Source: Campylobacteraceae bacterium
GTDB taxonomy: Bacteria; Campylobacterota; Campylobacteria; Campylobacterales; Campylobacteraceae
Direction: 5' to 3'
Length of the DNA: 64,000 nucleotides
Assembly (NCBI GenBank): GCA_031263195.1
Contig: JAISGD010000024.1
Location: forward strand, 1 to 64,000
Shown piece by piece: positions 9,028 through 16,946 of the stretch (the stretch's first letter is position 1; each line of letters opens with the position of its first letter). Made by a program: the position numbers and the translations under genes. The notes under the pieces were generated by a model. It ran no database searches and had not been told where the DNA came from. It saw only the letters and a program-made list of their open reading frames with translations.

Positions 9028-10119
9028 ATGAAGCGGCTGTTTTTAGTAATGATATTATTCATTTCGTCTACTATATGTACAGCTAAAGAGAATATGTTTG
9101 CAAATGAAATGAGCAGATTTTGTTTAATAGAATGCGGTTTTTTAAACTCTAAAGGTGAGATAGCGATTGATCCTGTATTTGATTATGTAAACCAATTTTC
9201 ATCTATAGGTTTAGCTCTTGTCGGCAGCGGCTATAAGAGTGTTTTTATCAATTTCAGAGGCGAGAGTATTGTAGATACGAAATTTGACGATGCTGAGGGT
9301 TTTTCTGCTAATTTTTTGGCAGCCGTGAAGTTAAATAACCATTGGGGATATATAAGTGATGACGGACTAATTGCGATAGAGCCTCAATTTACGGAAGCGA
9401 AAAGTTTTGCTGAAAATGGTTTGGCTCCCGTGAGATGGGAAGATGAGTGGGGTTTTATTAATACAAAAGGCGTTGTAGTCATAAGGGCACAGTTTGAAGA
9501 TGTCTACTCGTTTGATGAGAGCGCGCTGGCGAGAGTTAAAAAGAATAACAGGTGGGGTTTTATTAATGAAAAAGGCGCATGGATAACTAAAAATGAATTT
9601 GACTTTGTGTATGGGTTTGCCGATAATTTCTTAGCAGCTGTCAAAAAAGATGGCAAGTATGGTTTTATTGATACAAAAGGCAATACGGTCATACAGCCGC
9701 AGTTTGATTATGCTGCAAATTTCGCGCGTGGTTTGGCGATTGTGCAAAAGAACGGTAAATTGGGCTATATCAACGAAAAAGGTGAAATGGTAATAAAAGC
9801 CGAATTTGATGGTGCGGTGGATTTTAATATAAACGATGTAGCGGCAGTGAAACGCGGAAAAAGCTGGAATCTTATCAACAAAAAAGGTAAGTTGATAGCT
9901 GCACTAAAATATAACGGCTCTATAGAACCGCTTTCTAACGGACTATTTTTAATAGAGGATCGTTTTTATAATCAGTATTGGTACAATTCAAGCGGTGAAC
10001 TGTTGCTATATACAGATGCAGTATGTTCTATGATGACGCTTAAAAAAACAGACGGCACGATAATTTGGCCTAGAACTACAGAAAAAGAACTTTGTAAATA
10101 CTTAACAAAGCTGCGCTGA
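9028..10119 (+). CDS. WG-repeat exported protein
   Basis: The 363-residue product begins with a signal peptide (MKRLFLVMILFISSTICTA, cleavage near residue 19). It then consists of about seven tandem WG (KWG) repeats. Repeat cores visible in order include NHWGYISDDGL, DEWGFINTKGV, NRWGFINEKGA, GKYGFIDTKGN, GKLGYINEKGE and SWNLINKKGK, each followed by an acidic-aromatic segment such as PQFDYA. WG repeats form beta-rich, probably propeller-like or elongated domains of unclear role. Neighbouring repeats are also alike at DNA level (for example GGGGTTTTATTAAT near 9450 and 9555), which favours recombination. A GGAG site precedes the ATG. Periplasmic or surface location is inferred from the signal peptide. 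Confidence 0.85.
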   Translation: MKRLFLVMILFISSTICTAKENMFANEMSRFCLIECGFLNSKGEIAIDPVFDYVNQFSSIGLALVGSGYKSVFINFRGESIVDTKFDDAEGFSANFLAAVKLNNHWGYISDDGLIAIEPQFTEAKSFAENGLAPVRWEDEWGFINTKGVVVIRAQFEDVYSFDESALARVKKNNRWGFINEKGAWITKNEFDFVYGFADNFLAAVKKDGKYGFIDTKGNTVIQPQFDYAANFARGLAIVQKNGKLGYINEKGEMVIKAEFDGAVDFNINDVAAVKRGKSWNLINKKGKLIAALKYNGSIEPLSNGLFLIEDRFYNQYWYNSSGELLLYTDAVCSMMTLKKTDGTIIWPRTTEKELCKYLTKLR

Positions 10120-10343
10120 TTTTACTTCTCAACCTTATGACATAAAATTTAATTTATTTCTATGTTTTTAATAGAATATTTCCTCAAAGCAGCTTTCCAG
10201 TTTGATGCAATTTTAGCAGCTTTGAAGCGTTTTGTCACGCTCGGCATACCGTTTGCGTAATTGTCCTGAAAAGTTGGTATTTTGTCCATTTTTCAAATGG
10301 GATAATTTTCATGAGATATTTTTGAAAGATATCGAGTTTATAG

Positions 10344-10374
10344 AATATTTCGGCGTATTATGCGCCGAAATATT
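10344..10374 (-). terminator. 12-bp perfect hairpin at the end of the 10374-10760 gene
   Basis: AATATTTCGGCG (10344-10355) pairs perfectly with CGCCGAAATATT (10363-10374) around a 7-nt loop. It overlaps the last base of the minus-strand stop codon. There is no strong T-run, so it may act as an mRNA 3'-end stabiliser or a weak terminator. Confidence 0.6.
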
Positions 10375-10760
10375 TATCTATCGATGATGATTACTCTCTG
10401 CTGAATTATGATACGGTCAGCTTGTCTATTGTTTAGATAGTTATGAGTTCTAACCCTTCTATGCATCAGAATATTATCATCATTTTTTACATTCTCTATA
10501 TATATAATTTCCGGTGCATCTCGTTCTATGTTTATGATTGTCGGCTCATCGGGACGAGCATATAAGATGTCTCGGTTTCGATAGTGTCCGCTGTAATATC
10601 TTGCAGGTTCGTAGTGCCTGTGATTAATTAGATGCGGTAGTGTTACAGCGGTAGCCGCTCCCAATAAAAAACCCTGCTCTTTTTTGCCCCATGCATTAGC
10701 AGGAATAGAAAACATAACAACGAACAACAAAGCCATAATAATTGTCTTACCAAAATTCAT
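10374..10760 (-). CDS. Small exported protein of unknown function
   Basis: The 128-residue product has a signal peptide (MNFGKTIIMALLFVVMFSIPANA, cleavage near residue 23). A short hydrophobic, glycine-containing stretch (GFLLGAATAVTLPHLI) follows, then a tail rich in His, Arg, Tyr and Ile. A strong AGGAGG site lies 6 bp before the ATG. I do not recognise the family. It resembles other small periplasmic proteins with a glycine-zipper-like segment, but no conserved motif supports a function. A hairpin closes its transcript, and a separate hairpin isolates it from ccoG. Confidence 0.6.
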   Translation of the reverse strand: MNFGKTIIMALLFVVMFSIPANAWGKKEQGFLLGAATAVTLPHLINHRHYEPARYYSGHYRNRDILYARPDEPTIINIERDAPEIIYIENVKNDDNILMHRRVRTHNYLNNRQADRIIIQQRVIIIDR

Positions 10761-10823
10761 AGTTGCCTCCTATGAGAATCTATAATAGTAATATTAATCC
10801 TTAAATGTAAACTGATTGTAAAT

Positions 10824-10853
10824 TTATGGTGCAATGAGGCAGTTGCACCATAA
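10824..10853 (-). terminator. 11-bp stem-loop downstream of ccoG
   Basis: TTATGGTGCAA (10824-10834) pairs with TTGCACCATAA (10843-10853) around an 8-nt loop, 7 bp past the ccoG stop. On the minus strand it is followed by AT-rich sequence rather than a clean T-run. It probably marks the 3' end of the ccoG transcript. Confidence 0.6.
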
Positions 10854-10859
10854 TAAAAA

Positions 10860-12194
10860 CTATCTAATACTCTCTTTATCGGGATAGATAAATGTAGCCT
10901 CTTTTTCTATAAATATCTTCTCTTTATCATCTGTTGCAAAAGCCCTTATCATCACGGGAAATGGCTTACCATTTTGAGCTTTCAAGGATGAATTAATGTC
11001 GGCAGTGAGTATCACTACTTTGATTTTTACTTCGCCTGCTCTAAGCCTAAACGGTTCCGCAGGTGTTTTTATAGTTATGTCGGGATTTAACACTTCAAAA
11101 TAGAACATATGCTCTTTGGAGTCTATATTTTCAAATTTGAATTTATATGTGTTTTCAACGCTCTGTAAATCTTTTGATATGTGAAATAGTTCCGTATTGC
11201 GATTAATGTTTAAAATCATACTCTTTTTTGTCGTAGTCATAAACAAAAGTCCTACTAAAGCTATTGCAATTACGATTGGATAAGCGATGGTTCTAAAACG
11301 GATAAATTTAACTTTTCCTCTGCTTTGTATCGCATTGGGACTTGTCCAATTTATAAGCGACGGAAGTCCTAATCGCATCATAATTTTTTCACATGCATCA
11401 GAACACTCAAGGCAGTTGATGCATTCTAATTGCATTCCTGCTCTTATATCTATGTGTGTAGGACAGACTTTAATACATGCATCACATCTTGTACACTCGC
11501 CATCGCCTCTTTTACCATCTGTTTTTTGTTTATGCGCGTCGTATATTTCGCCTCCTCTGATTGGATCGTAAATTGTCTGTACGGTATCATTGTCAAGCAT
11601 TGTGGATTGGATTCTTACATACGGACATACATAGGTACAGAATTTCTCTTTTAAAAAAACTGCCGCCGCCATTATGAGTGTGGTAAATATAAACCATATG
11701 ACAAACAAAAGATTATGCTCGGAGGGTTCTTTTATATACGCGAAAAAATCTTCCGGCGGAACAAAATACCACAACAAATCTGCTGCTGCTGCTATTGCAA
11801 ATAGTGCGAATATTAAAAAAGCAAGGATTTTTTGTATATATTTGCCTTTAGAAATTGGTTTTTGTTTATTGTCTATATTTTTATAAAGCCTGAATATTTT
11901 TGTTTGAAGTAAATCGCGGTACACGATTCTAAATATTGTCTGAGGACATGCCCAACCACACCAGACGCGTCCGCCAAGTGTGGTTATAAAAAATATTCCC
12001 ATAAACAAAATGATAAGCAAAAAAAGCATAGGCCAGAGTTCCGACATATTGAATGTAGTGAAAAATAGCTGCAACTGTTTTTTGTCAAAACTAAGCAAGA
12101 AAAAATGTTTGCCGTTTATGGTTATCCATGGTAATATTAAACTTACCAAAGTTATGATGCTAAATCCTATATAGCGCATTTTCCTGTATGTCAT
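10860..12194 (-). CDS. ccoG: Cytochrome cbb3 oxidase accessory iron-sulfur protein CcoG
   Basis: CcoG is an inner-membrane protein with 4Fe-4S centres that reduces copper on its way into cbb3 oxidase. The 444-residue product has several membrane helices (about 8-26, 52-72, 120-145, 160-185 and 300-320). An N-terminal CGWACPQ motif contains Cys79 and Cys83. A later CTYVCPYVRIQ and a ferredoxin-like pair (CTRCDACIKVCP, then CINCLECSDACEK) complete the metal sites. The C-terminal periplasmic immunoglobulin-like domain ends the protein. It lies 9 bp after the resolvase-like gene on the same strand. It neighbours rpsU, as in C. jejuni (Cj0369c/Cj0370). The oxidase genes themselves are not in this window. 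Confidence 0.93.
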   Translation of the reverse strand: MTYRKMRYIGFSIITLVSLILPWITINGKHFFLLSFDKKQLQLFFTTFNMSELWPMLFLLIILFMGIFFITTLGGRVWCGWACPQTIFRIVYRDLLQTKIFRLYKNIDNKQKPISKGKYIQKILAFLIFALFAIAAAADLLWYFVPPEDFFAYIKEPSEHNLLFVIWFIFTTLIMAAAVFLKEKFCTYVCPYVRIQSTMLDNDTVQTIYDPIRGGEIYDAHKQKTDGKRGDGECTRCDACIKVCPTHIDIRAGMQLECINCLECSDACEKIMMRLGLPSLINWTSPNAIQSRGKVKFIRFRTIAYPIVIAIALVGLLFMTTTKKSMILNINRNTELFHISKDLQSVENTYKFKFENIDSKEHMFYFEVLNPDITIKTPAEPFRLRAGEVKIKVVILTADINSSLKAQNGKPFPVMIRAFATDDKEKIFIEKEATFIYPDKESIR

Positions 12195-12203
12195 AGGTAT
12201 CCT

Positions 12204-12881
12204 TTAAATTTGTGCTATTAAAGCGCACTCTTTTGACGGGTTTTCACTGTTTTGGTGCACTGTTAATTTATTTATTTTTTTATTGTCGTGTTTGGGCAGC
12301 GTTTTTTTAATTGCCGCTAACTCTTTTAATTCTCTTGAATTTATATAATCCTTTAAAGAACTGCGACTAAATCCAAGCTTTGCAGCAATACAATTTACCG
12401 ATATACCTGCCTCAAGCATATCCACTATTTGCGTTCTATTATCATCGAATTTTGACCTTGACATTCTGCCTTTCGGACGTCCTGCGCGAGCTTCTTTTGC
12501 CGGATTCAGATTTAATTCGCGTTGTTTTGCCAAAAGTTCCAAAACATCAAAGAGTGGTGTCTGTCTTGTTATGATAAAATGTTTGTTGCAGATATGAAGC
12601 GCGATATTACGGCGTAATAAACACTCAAATATTTTCACGAGCTCGTCCACTTTGTGCGTAAGCGACCAAAGATCATATATAAGTACGGTATCGTTTGGTT
12701 TCAAAGAACGCAAAAATCCTTTTAAACTTTTTCTCTCCTCCAAAAGTACCTCATTTGAAGAATTATCTATCTCTGTGGCGTGTATACTAAAACCGTTAGA
12801 GAGAGCATATTTTAGAATCTGCTTTTGTTGTATTGTGATATTATTTTGAAAATCCATATTTTTCAAAAGAATGACAGCCAC
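12204..12881 (-). CDS. Resolvase-like protein lacking the catalytic serine
   Basis: The 225-residue product has the layout of a serine recombinase. An N-terminal resolvase fold is seen in segments such as LKGFLRSLKPNDTVLIYDLWSLTHKVDELVKI, matching the family's LxxGDxLxVxxLDRLxR block. A linker reads AKEARAGRPKGR, and a helix-turn-helix (DMLEAGISVNCIAAKLGFSRSSLKDYI) follows. The start MAVILLKNMDFQNN does not contain the YxRVS motif, so the nucleophilic serine is absent, and no inverted repeats flank the gene. It therefore looks like a domesticated DNA-binding protein, perhaps a regulator, not an active recombinase. It probably heads a two-gene unit with ccoG (9-bp gap). Confidence 0.75.
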   Translation of the reverse strand: MAVILLKNMDFQNNITIQQKQILKYALSNGFSIHATEIDNSSNEVLLEERKSLKGFLRSLKPNDTVLIYDLWSLTHKVDELVKIFECLLRRNIALHICNKHFIITRQTPLFDVLELLAKQRELNLNPAKEARAGRPKGRMSRSKFDDNRTQIVDMLEAGISVNCIAAKLGFSRSSLKDYINSRELKELAAIKKTLPKHDNKKINKLTVHQNSENPSKECALIAQI

Positions 12882-13007
12882 TGACTACCTTTTACTTGAT
12901 TTGTAAACTCAAGTATAATCTTTTTGGCGTAAAAAGTCAATAAAAAATGATATATTTTCGTCAATTTTTCCAAGAATAAAAACATAGTTGCAATTTATCG
13001 TGCTTTT

Positions 13008-13016
13008 TGATACAAT
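13008..13016 (+). promoter_or_regulatory. Likely -10 region of rpsU
   Basis: TGATACAAT lies about 48 bp before the rpsU start. It is close to the TATAAT-type -10 box that dominates promoters in this phylum, with an AT-rich stretch upstream and no strong -35. Assignment is by position and consensus only. Confidence 0.4.
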
Positions 13017-13063
13017 GCCGCCTTACGCTTTTAGCGGAATTTTAACGAAAGGCGGTGATAAGG

Positions 13064-13276
13064 ATGCCTGGAATCAAGGTTCATCCGAATGAGTCTTTTG
13101 AAGAAGCGTACAGAAAGTTTAAAAAGCAAGTCGACAGAAACTTAGTTGTTACTGAAGTTAGAGCTAGAAAACATTTTGAAACGAAAACTGAAAAACGTAA
13201 AAAACAGAAAATCAGTGCTCGTAAAAAAATGCTTAAAAAACTTTATATGTTACGCAGATATGAGTCAAGACTCTAA
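13064..13276 (+). CDS. rpsU: 30S ribosomal protein S21
   Basis: S21 is a small basic protein of the 30S platform needed for efficient initiation. From the ATG at 13064 the product is 70 residues, [10 protein letters not shown] to [10 protein letters not shown], very like its Campylobacter counterpart. An in-frame GTG nine bases upstream (13055) is possible but would add three residues not typical of the family. An AAAGGCGG site lies just before. The gene is monocistronic, bounded by a promoter-like box and a strong hairpin. Confidence 0.96.
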   Translation: MPGIKVHPNESFEEAYRKFKKQVDRNLVVTEVRARKHFETKTEKRKKQKISARKKMLKKLYMLRRYESRL

Positions 13277-13283
13277 TCACACA

Positions 13284-13310
13284 AAGTAGCCAAGGAAGTC
13301 TTGGCTACTT
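13284..13310. terminator. Bidirectional terminator between rpsU and the M48 gene
   Basis: AAGTAGCCAAG (13284-13294) pairs perfectly with CTTGGCTACTT (13300-13310) around a 5-nt loop. It lies 8 bp after the rpsU stop and covers the stop codon of the convergent M48 peptidase gene, so it can serve both transcripts. Confidence 0.8.
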
Positions 13311-14309
13311 CGCATTTTCTCTGAAATTCTCTATTCTCTCTTCTATCGCCGGATGTGAACTTAGTATTGAATGCTCCATCGTTGCATTGCCTAATTTTTC
13401 ATGTGATTTTTTGACTATTTCGTCAAATATATTTGCCATATATTGCGTGGATATATTATTTTCTTTTATCGTTTTTACAGCATATGAGTCTGCTTCATTT
13501 TCATAGTTACGAGAGTATTTAGCCTCAATAATAACTGTTGTAAATGTTGTTAAAAATCCGGAAAAATCTCCCCAAAAATAGCCCACAAGCGCAGACGAAA
13601 CAGAAGATTTTATCAATAATTTAATGCCATGCATATGAACCACGTGCCCGCTCTCATGGGCTAAAACTCCGATAACACCTCTAAACTCAGGGTCTTTATC
13701 AAGTTCTATCAAATCATCAAGAAGAATAATATCTCCGTTTGGCAGTGCAAACGCATTGGCACCTAAAATTTCGGAGCTACGAAAATGGAGCTTAAAATTG
13801 GAATTTTTATTTAAAATATCGTCGAAACGTTTTTTTATAAAATCCTGCTTCTCTATGCTCAAGTTTGATTCCGACATATAATGCCTGTCCAGGAATTCAA
13901 GAGTTTGTTTGCTTATATTTTCTACTATGTTTTGTGGAATTTTCGGAGCTAATGTATCCGCCAGCATTGTGGTACCATAAGTTAAACAAAATGTGATAAA
14001 TGCACATAACACGATAAATGAGACGAGAGCATATCTCATTTTTGATTCCATTTTCAGGATAAATTTATCATTATTATTGTTTGGCAGAAAGAAAGAGTCT
14101 CCGGCATCAAGCTCACAGTATGAACCATCCGAAAAGTTTATGCTTTGAGGAGTATTTTTCAATTTTGCTTTTACTTCAATATCTTTAAACAGATACGAGA
14201 GGTTAAACTCTTGTATTCGCACAAAATTATCATACAGCTCCAAAGTAACACTTTTTGGCGCAGATGATTTACCATCAAAATAGTATGCTTTAAAATTTTG
14301 CAAAATCAA
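13305..14309 (-). CDS. M48-family membrane metallopeptidase
   Basis: The 334-residue product is a zinc peptidase of the Ste24/HtpX-like M48 clan. An N-terminal soluble beta-rich part (1-85) precedes a membrane helix at about 93-115. The zinc motif HESGH (218-222) follows, with a third-ligand Glu in NYENEADSYA. A second hydrophobic stretch (SSALVGYFWGDFSGFLTTF) lies between them. Such enzymes degrade misfolded or periplasmic proteins. The gene starts 15 bp downstream of the DUF898 gene on the same strand, and this pairing suggests co-expression. Substrate unknown. Confidence 0.88.
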   Translation of the reverse strand: MILQNFKAYYFDGKSSAPKSVTLELYDNFVRIQEFNLSYLFKDIEVKAKLKNTPQSINFSDGSYCELDAGDSFFLPNNNNDKFILKMESKMRYALVSFIVLCAFITFCLTYGTTMLADTLAPKIPQNIVENISKQTLEFLDRHYMSESNLSIEKQDFIKKRFDDILNKNSNFKLHFRSSEILGANAFALPNGDIILLDDLIELDKDPEFRGVIGVLAHESGHVVHMHGIKLLIKSSVSSALVGYFWGDFSGFLTTFTTVIIEAKYSRNYENEADSYAVKTIKENNISTQYMANIFDEIVKKSHEKLGNATMEHSILSSHPAIEERIENFRENAK

Positions 14310-14324
14310 AAACCTTAATTTATA

Positions 14325-15392
14325 TTAAAAGCCTATATCAAAATCAAAAAAGTCTGCTGCCTCTTCTCCGACAGCGCTCCTATCCTGCTCTATTTGTCCG
14401 TCGAAAGTATTGAGATTAAGATTTTCAAAACCTATATTTTCAAGTTTATATTTGACGGTCCTAATTTTTGTCCATGGATATAATAAGCCAAGCGAGACTA
14501 TTATGACAAAAAAATTGCTTAAGTATATCCATGAGAGTTTAAATGCGTTCCATTCGTTCAGCATTCTATACTCTTTAATTGATGTGTTATTGTAAACGAC
14601 CCTTCCTATCCATGCCTCAAATGAACCTCGCAATATAAATGAAAAAATAATAACTCCAAAGTAAAGCATAAGACTAATCGTCCCAAGAATAATTAATACT
14701 CCGCCATTATTAAGCTCTTCTATTCCAGTCCGTGTTATTGCAAGTAATGCAACGGTAGACAGTACCACAACAACAAAAAGAACGACATATAGAAGCATTA
14801 TCTTTACATAATATATAAAAAAGAATTGTGGTGCTTGACTTTGGAAATAGAAATTACTATTTCCATAATAGGTATGATTAATAACGAGTTTTTTAAATTC
14901 ACTGTGAGTATACGGAAATATGATACCTATCGTTATAAGATTTAAAAAAGTATGAAATAAAAAAAACTTGTAAAAATCACCGACAGAGGCTCTATACCTA
15001 AAGTTAAGCCCGTGAAATCTTGTATATTTCGCATTAAAAATCAAAGATTGCCTTATAATAAGCGGTATTAAAAATATGAATATGATAAAAATTATCGCAG
15101 CGGCTCCAATAAACATTAATTCACTCGCTATAAAAAATGCCGCATATATTCCCACTACTATTAATCTGCCTATTAATATTTTAACAGGATTTGCAGTGTA
15201 TTCAAAAGGGTGATTACCAAGAAAAGTATTGCTGTATATATAGCGGTTATTTCTTACTTTAGCCCACGCTCCGTAGATACCGAACGTTATAACGGTAAAA
15301 ATTGTATTAACAAACCAGATTTGGAAAAAATCCGAAGCATTACCTCTAAACTCAAATGGTGTATTTTGGATATTTAAACTTTCATTATTCAT
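14325..15392 (-). CDS. DUF898 (YjgN-like) multi-pass membrane protein
   Basis: I choose the ATG at 15392, with a GGGG-containing site upstream, giving 355 residues starting MNNESLNIQNTPFEFRGN; a longer start at 15467 lacks a site. The protein repeats a characteristic block: F(R/S)G, FFQIWFVN, TFGIYGAWAKVRNNRY, TFLGNHPFEYT. A similar block recurs near the C-terminus (LSWIYLSNFFVIIVSLGLLYPWTKIRTVKYKLEN). There are about six to eight membrane helices. This is the DUF898 pattern; function is unknown in the family. It sits directly upstream of the M48 peptidase gene, so a shared membrane-quality role is plausible but inferred. Confidence 0.85.
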   Translation of the reverse strand: MNNESLNIQNTPFEFRGNASDFFQIWFVNTIFTVITFGIYGAWAKVRNNRYIYSNTFLGNHPFEYTANPVKILIGRLIVVGIYAAFFIASELMFIGAAAIIFIIFIFLIPLIIRQSLIFNAKYTRFHGLNFRYRASVGDFYKFFLFHTFLNLITIGIIFPYTHSEFKKLVINHTYYGNSNFYFQSQAPQFFFIYYVKIMLLYVVLFVVVVLSTVALLAITRTGIEELNNGGVLIILGTISLMLYFGVIIFSFILRGSFEAWIGRVVYNNTSIKEYRMLNEWNAFKLSWIYLSNFFVIIVSLGLLYPWTKIRTVKYKLENIGFENLNLNTFDGQIEQDRSAVGEEAADFFDFDIGF

Positions 15393-15527
15393 ATTTGCAG
15401 CCCCTATAAGAAAATGCGGTATTTTAACATACGATATATTGGTAAATAACTTAAAAAATAGCAGCAAAAACTGATTTTTTTATTATTTTACATATAATAT
15501 CAAAGTAAAAATTATAAATATATGCCT

Positions 15528-15542
15528 AACTAACTGTTAGTT
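15528..15542. promoter_or_regulatory. 15-bp palindrome upstream of the DNA-binding protein gene
   Basis: AACTAACTGTTAGTT is a perfect 7-1-7 inverted repeat in the intergenic region before the gene at 15655. The half-site GTTAGTT recurs at 15583-15589, and its complement AACTAAC at 15662-15668. The pattern suggests an operator, perhaps autoregulatory; binding is not shown. Confidence 0.5.
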
Positions 15543-15618
15543 GTGCGCTGATAAACTCAACTATACATGTTTAACGTTATTTGTTAGTTCTTTTTAGAGC
15601 TATTTTATGCGGTTTTGC

Positions 15619-15624
15619 TATAAT
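15619..15624 (+). promoter_or_regulatory. Consensus -10 box
   Basis: TATAAT preceded by TTTGC lies 31 bp before the ATG at 15655. It is a perfect consensus -10 element and lies between the GTTAGTT half-site at 15583 and the one at the start of the gene. Confidence 0.6.
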
Positions 15625-15654
15625 AACACGCAAACAAACAAAAAGGTTAGTGCC

Positions 15655-16341
15655 ATGAGAAAACTAACAGTAACCAGTGCCGCTTTAGAACTTGGGATAA
15701 CAAAAGAGGCTATTTACAACCGTATTAGGCGTGGTTCTTTGAAAAGTGTACAGGAAAAAGATGAAAGATACATACTTTTAGATGACGAGCCGATCAAGCC
15801 GCCATCACTTGTTAAAAATGCGAATATCCATAAAAGAGTTGTAGTACCCGACGAGCGGTATATCAATCTTTTAATTACTCAGATAGAGGAACTGAAAGCG
15901 ACTAATTCCGAGCTTAATAAAGAAAAAGAGCGGCTCATAAAAGAGAAAGAGCAGCTTTTAATCGAACAAAGAGTAGCGTTGGAGACTATCTATAAAGAGC
16001 GTGATGAACAGTTAAAAGCGATATTAACGCTTGCTAACCGTTCATTGTTGGCGAAACCTGTGAATGACGCCGAAAAAGTTACGATAGAGGCAAATTTTGA
16101 AGAGCGAATGGGGAAGTGGCATGCCAAAAAAGATGAGAATATTTCCGAGACAAATCAAGAAAGCAGTGATTTCTCGGATTGGCGTGAGCTAAAAAGCTAT
16201 TTGAGGGCGAAAGGCTTTTCAAAAAAAGAGAAGAAGAAAATTATTTCAAATATAAAAGAGTCAGCAGCATCAGGTATTGACATACAAGAAGACGAAGGTG
16301 TTTTATATATCAAAAAAGAGAAAATAGAGAGATTTATATAA
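15655..16341 (+). CDS. MerR/excisionase-like DNA-binding coiled-coil protein
   Basis: From the ATG at 15655 (AAAAGG upstream) the product has 228 residues. Residues 1-45 form a helix-turn-helix of the excisionase/MerR kind (MRKLTVTSAALELGITKEAIYNRIRRGSL). Residues about 75-130 are a long coiled coil rich in Glu and Lys (LKATNSELNKEKERLIKE). The C-terminal part contains FSDWRELKSYLRAKGFSKKEKKKI and a short beta-like ending. This layout suggests a dimeric or oligomeric chromosomal DNA-binding protein. It lies 19 bp before the UPF0323 lipoprotein gene, so it may be the first gene of that run. AACTAAC-type repeats around its promoter suggest autoregulation (inference). Confidence 0.7.
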   Translation: MRKLTVTSAALELGITKEAIYNRIRRGSLKSVQEKDERYILLDDEPIKPPSLVKNANIHKRVVVPDERYINLLITQIEELKATNSELNKEKERLIKEKEQLLIEQRVALETIYKERDEQLKAILTLANRSLLAKPVNDAEKVTIEANFEERMGKWHAKKDENISETNQESSDFSDWRELKSYLRAKGFSKKEKKKIISNIKESAASGIDIQEDEGVLYIKKEKIERFI

Positions 16342-16360
16342 AAATTACAGAAGGTAAAAC

Positions 16361-16945
16361 ATGAAACACATAAGAAAAATTTCCGACTATGCTATAGCCG
16401 GCGGTATAGGGGCGATTGCTGTTTTTGGTATTTTAGGGTGCGAGAGCAGCGAAAACAGCGTACAAGAGCAAAAACAGGGCGCTTTTGTCATAATAGAAGA
16501 GGGAGCTGATGGGAGTTACAAAATATTAGAAGAGTATCCCAGCAGCGTTACAAGAGTAGTTTTGAAGGATAAAAACGGGGTTGAGAAAATGCTAAGCGAA
16601 GATGAGATAAACGCTTTGCTTAAAATTGAATCCGACAAGATAGACAGCGGTACATCCTCTTTGACAGATCCGCAAATCTCAAGCGGTATGCCATCACTAG
16701 GTTCGGTTATACTCTCAAGCGCGGCGGGTGCGATAATAGGAAGTTGGATAGGAAATAAACTATTTGGAAATGCAAACTATCAGCAACAAAGACAAGCATC
16801 TTACAAAACACCGCAAACTTATTCAAGAAGTGCAGACAGTTTCAATAAAGCAAACCCCACAAATGCGAAAAGTTCCTCCTCAAAAAGCGGCGGATTTTTC
16901 GGAGGCGGAAGTAAAAGCTCAAGCAGCGGTTCTGTTGGCGGTTGA
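16361..16945 (+). CDS. UPF0323 family lipoprotein
   Basis: The 194-residue product has a lipobox FGILGC with Cys27 as the lipidated residue, after a hydrophobic N-terminus. A small domain contains GAFVIIEEGADGSYKILEEYPS and ends near LLKIES. A glycine-rich hydrophobic hairpin (SAAGAIIGSWIGNKLFG, about 126-142) is followed by a low-complexity Ser/Gly/Lys tail. This is the UPF0323 lipoprotein of epsilonproteobacteria (Cj0371 in C. jejuni, from memory). The next gene starts 1 bp after its stop, so the two are translationally coupled. The pair resembles YgiB-YgiC of E. coli in layout. The role is unknown. Confidence 0.85.
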   Translation: MKHIRKISDYAIAGGIGAIAVFGILGCESSENSVQEQKQGAFVIIEEGADGSYKILEEYPSSVTRVVLKDKNGVEKMLSEDEINALLKIESDKIDSGTSSLTDPQISSGMPSLGSVILSSAAGAIIGSWIGNKLFGNANYQQQRQASYKTPQTYSRSADSFNKANPTNAKSSSSKSGGFFGGGSKSSSSGSVGG

Positions 16946-16946
16946 A

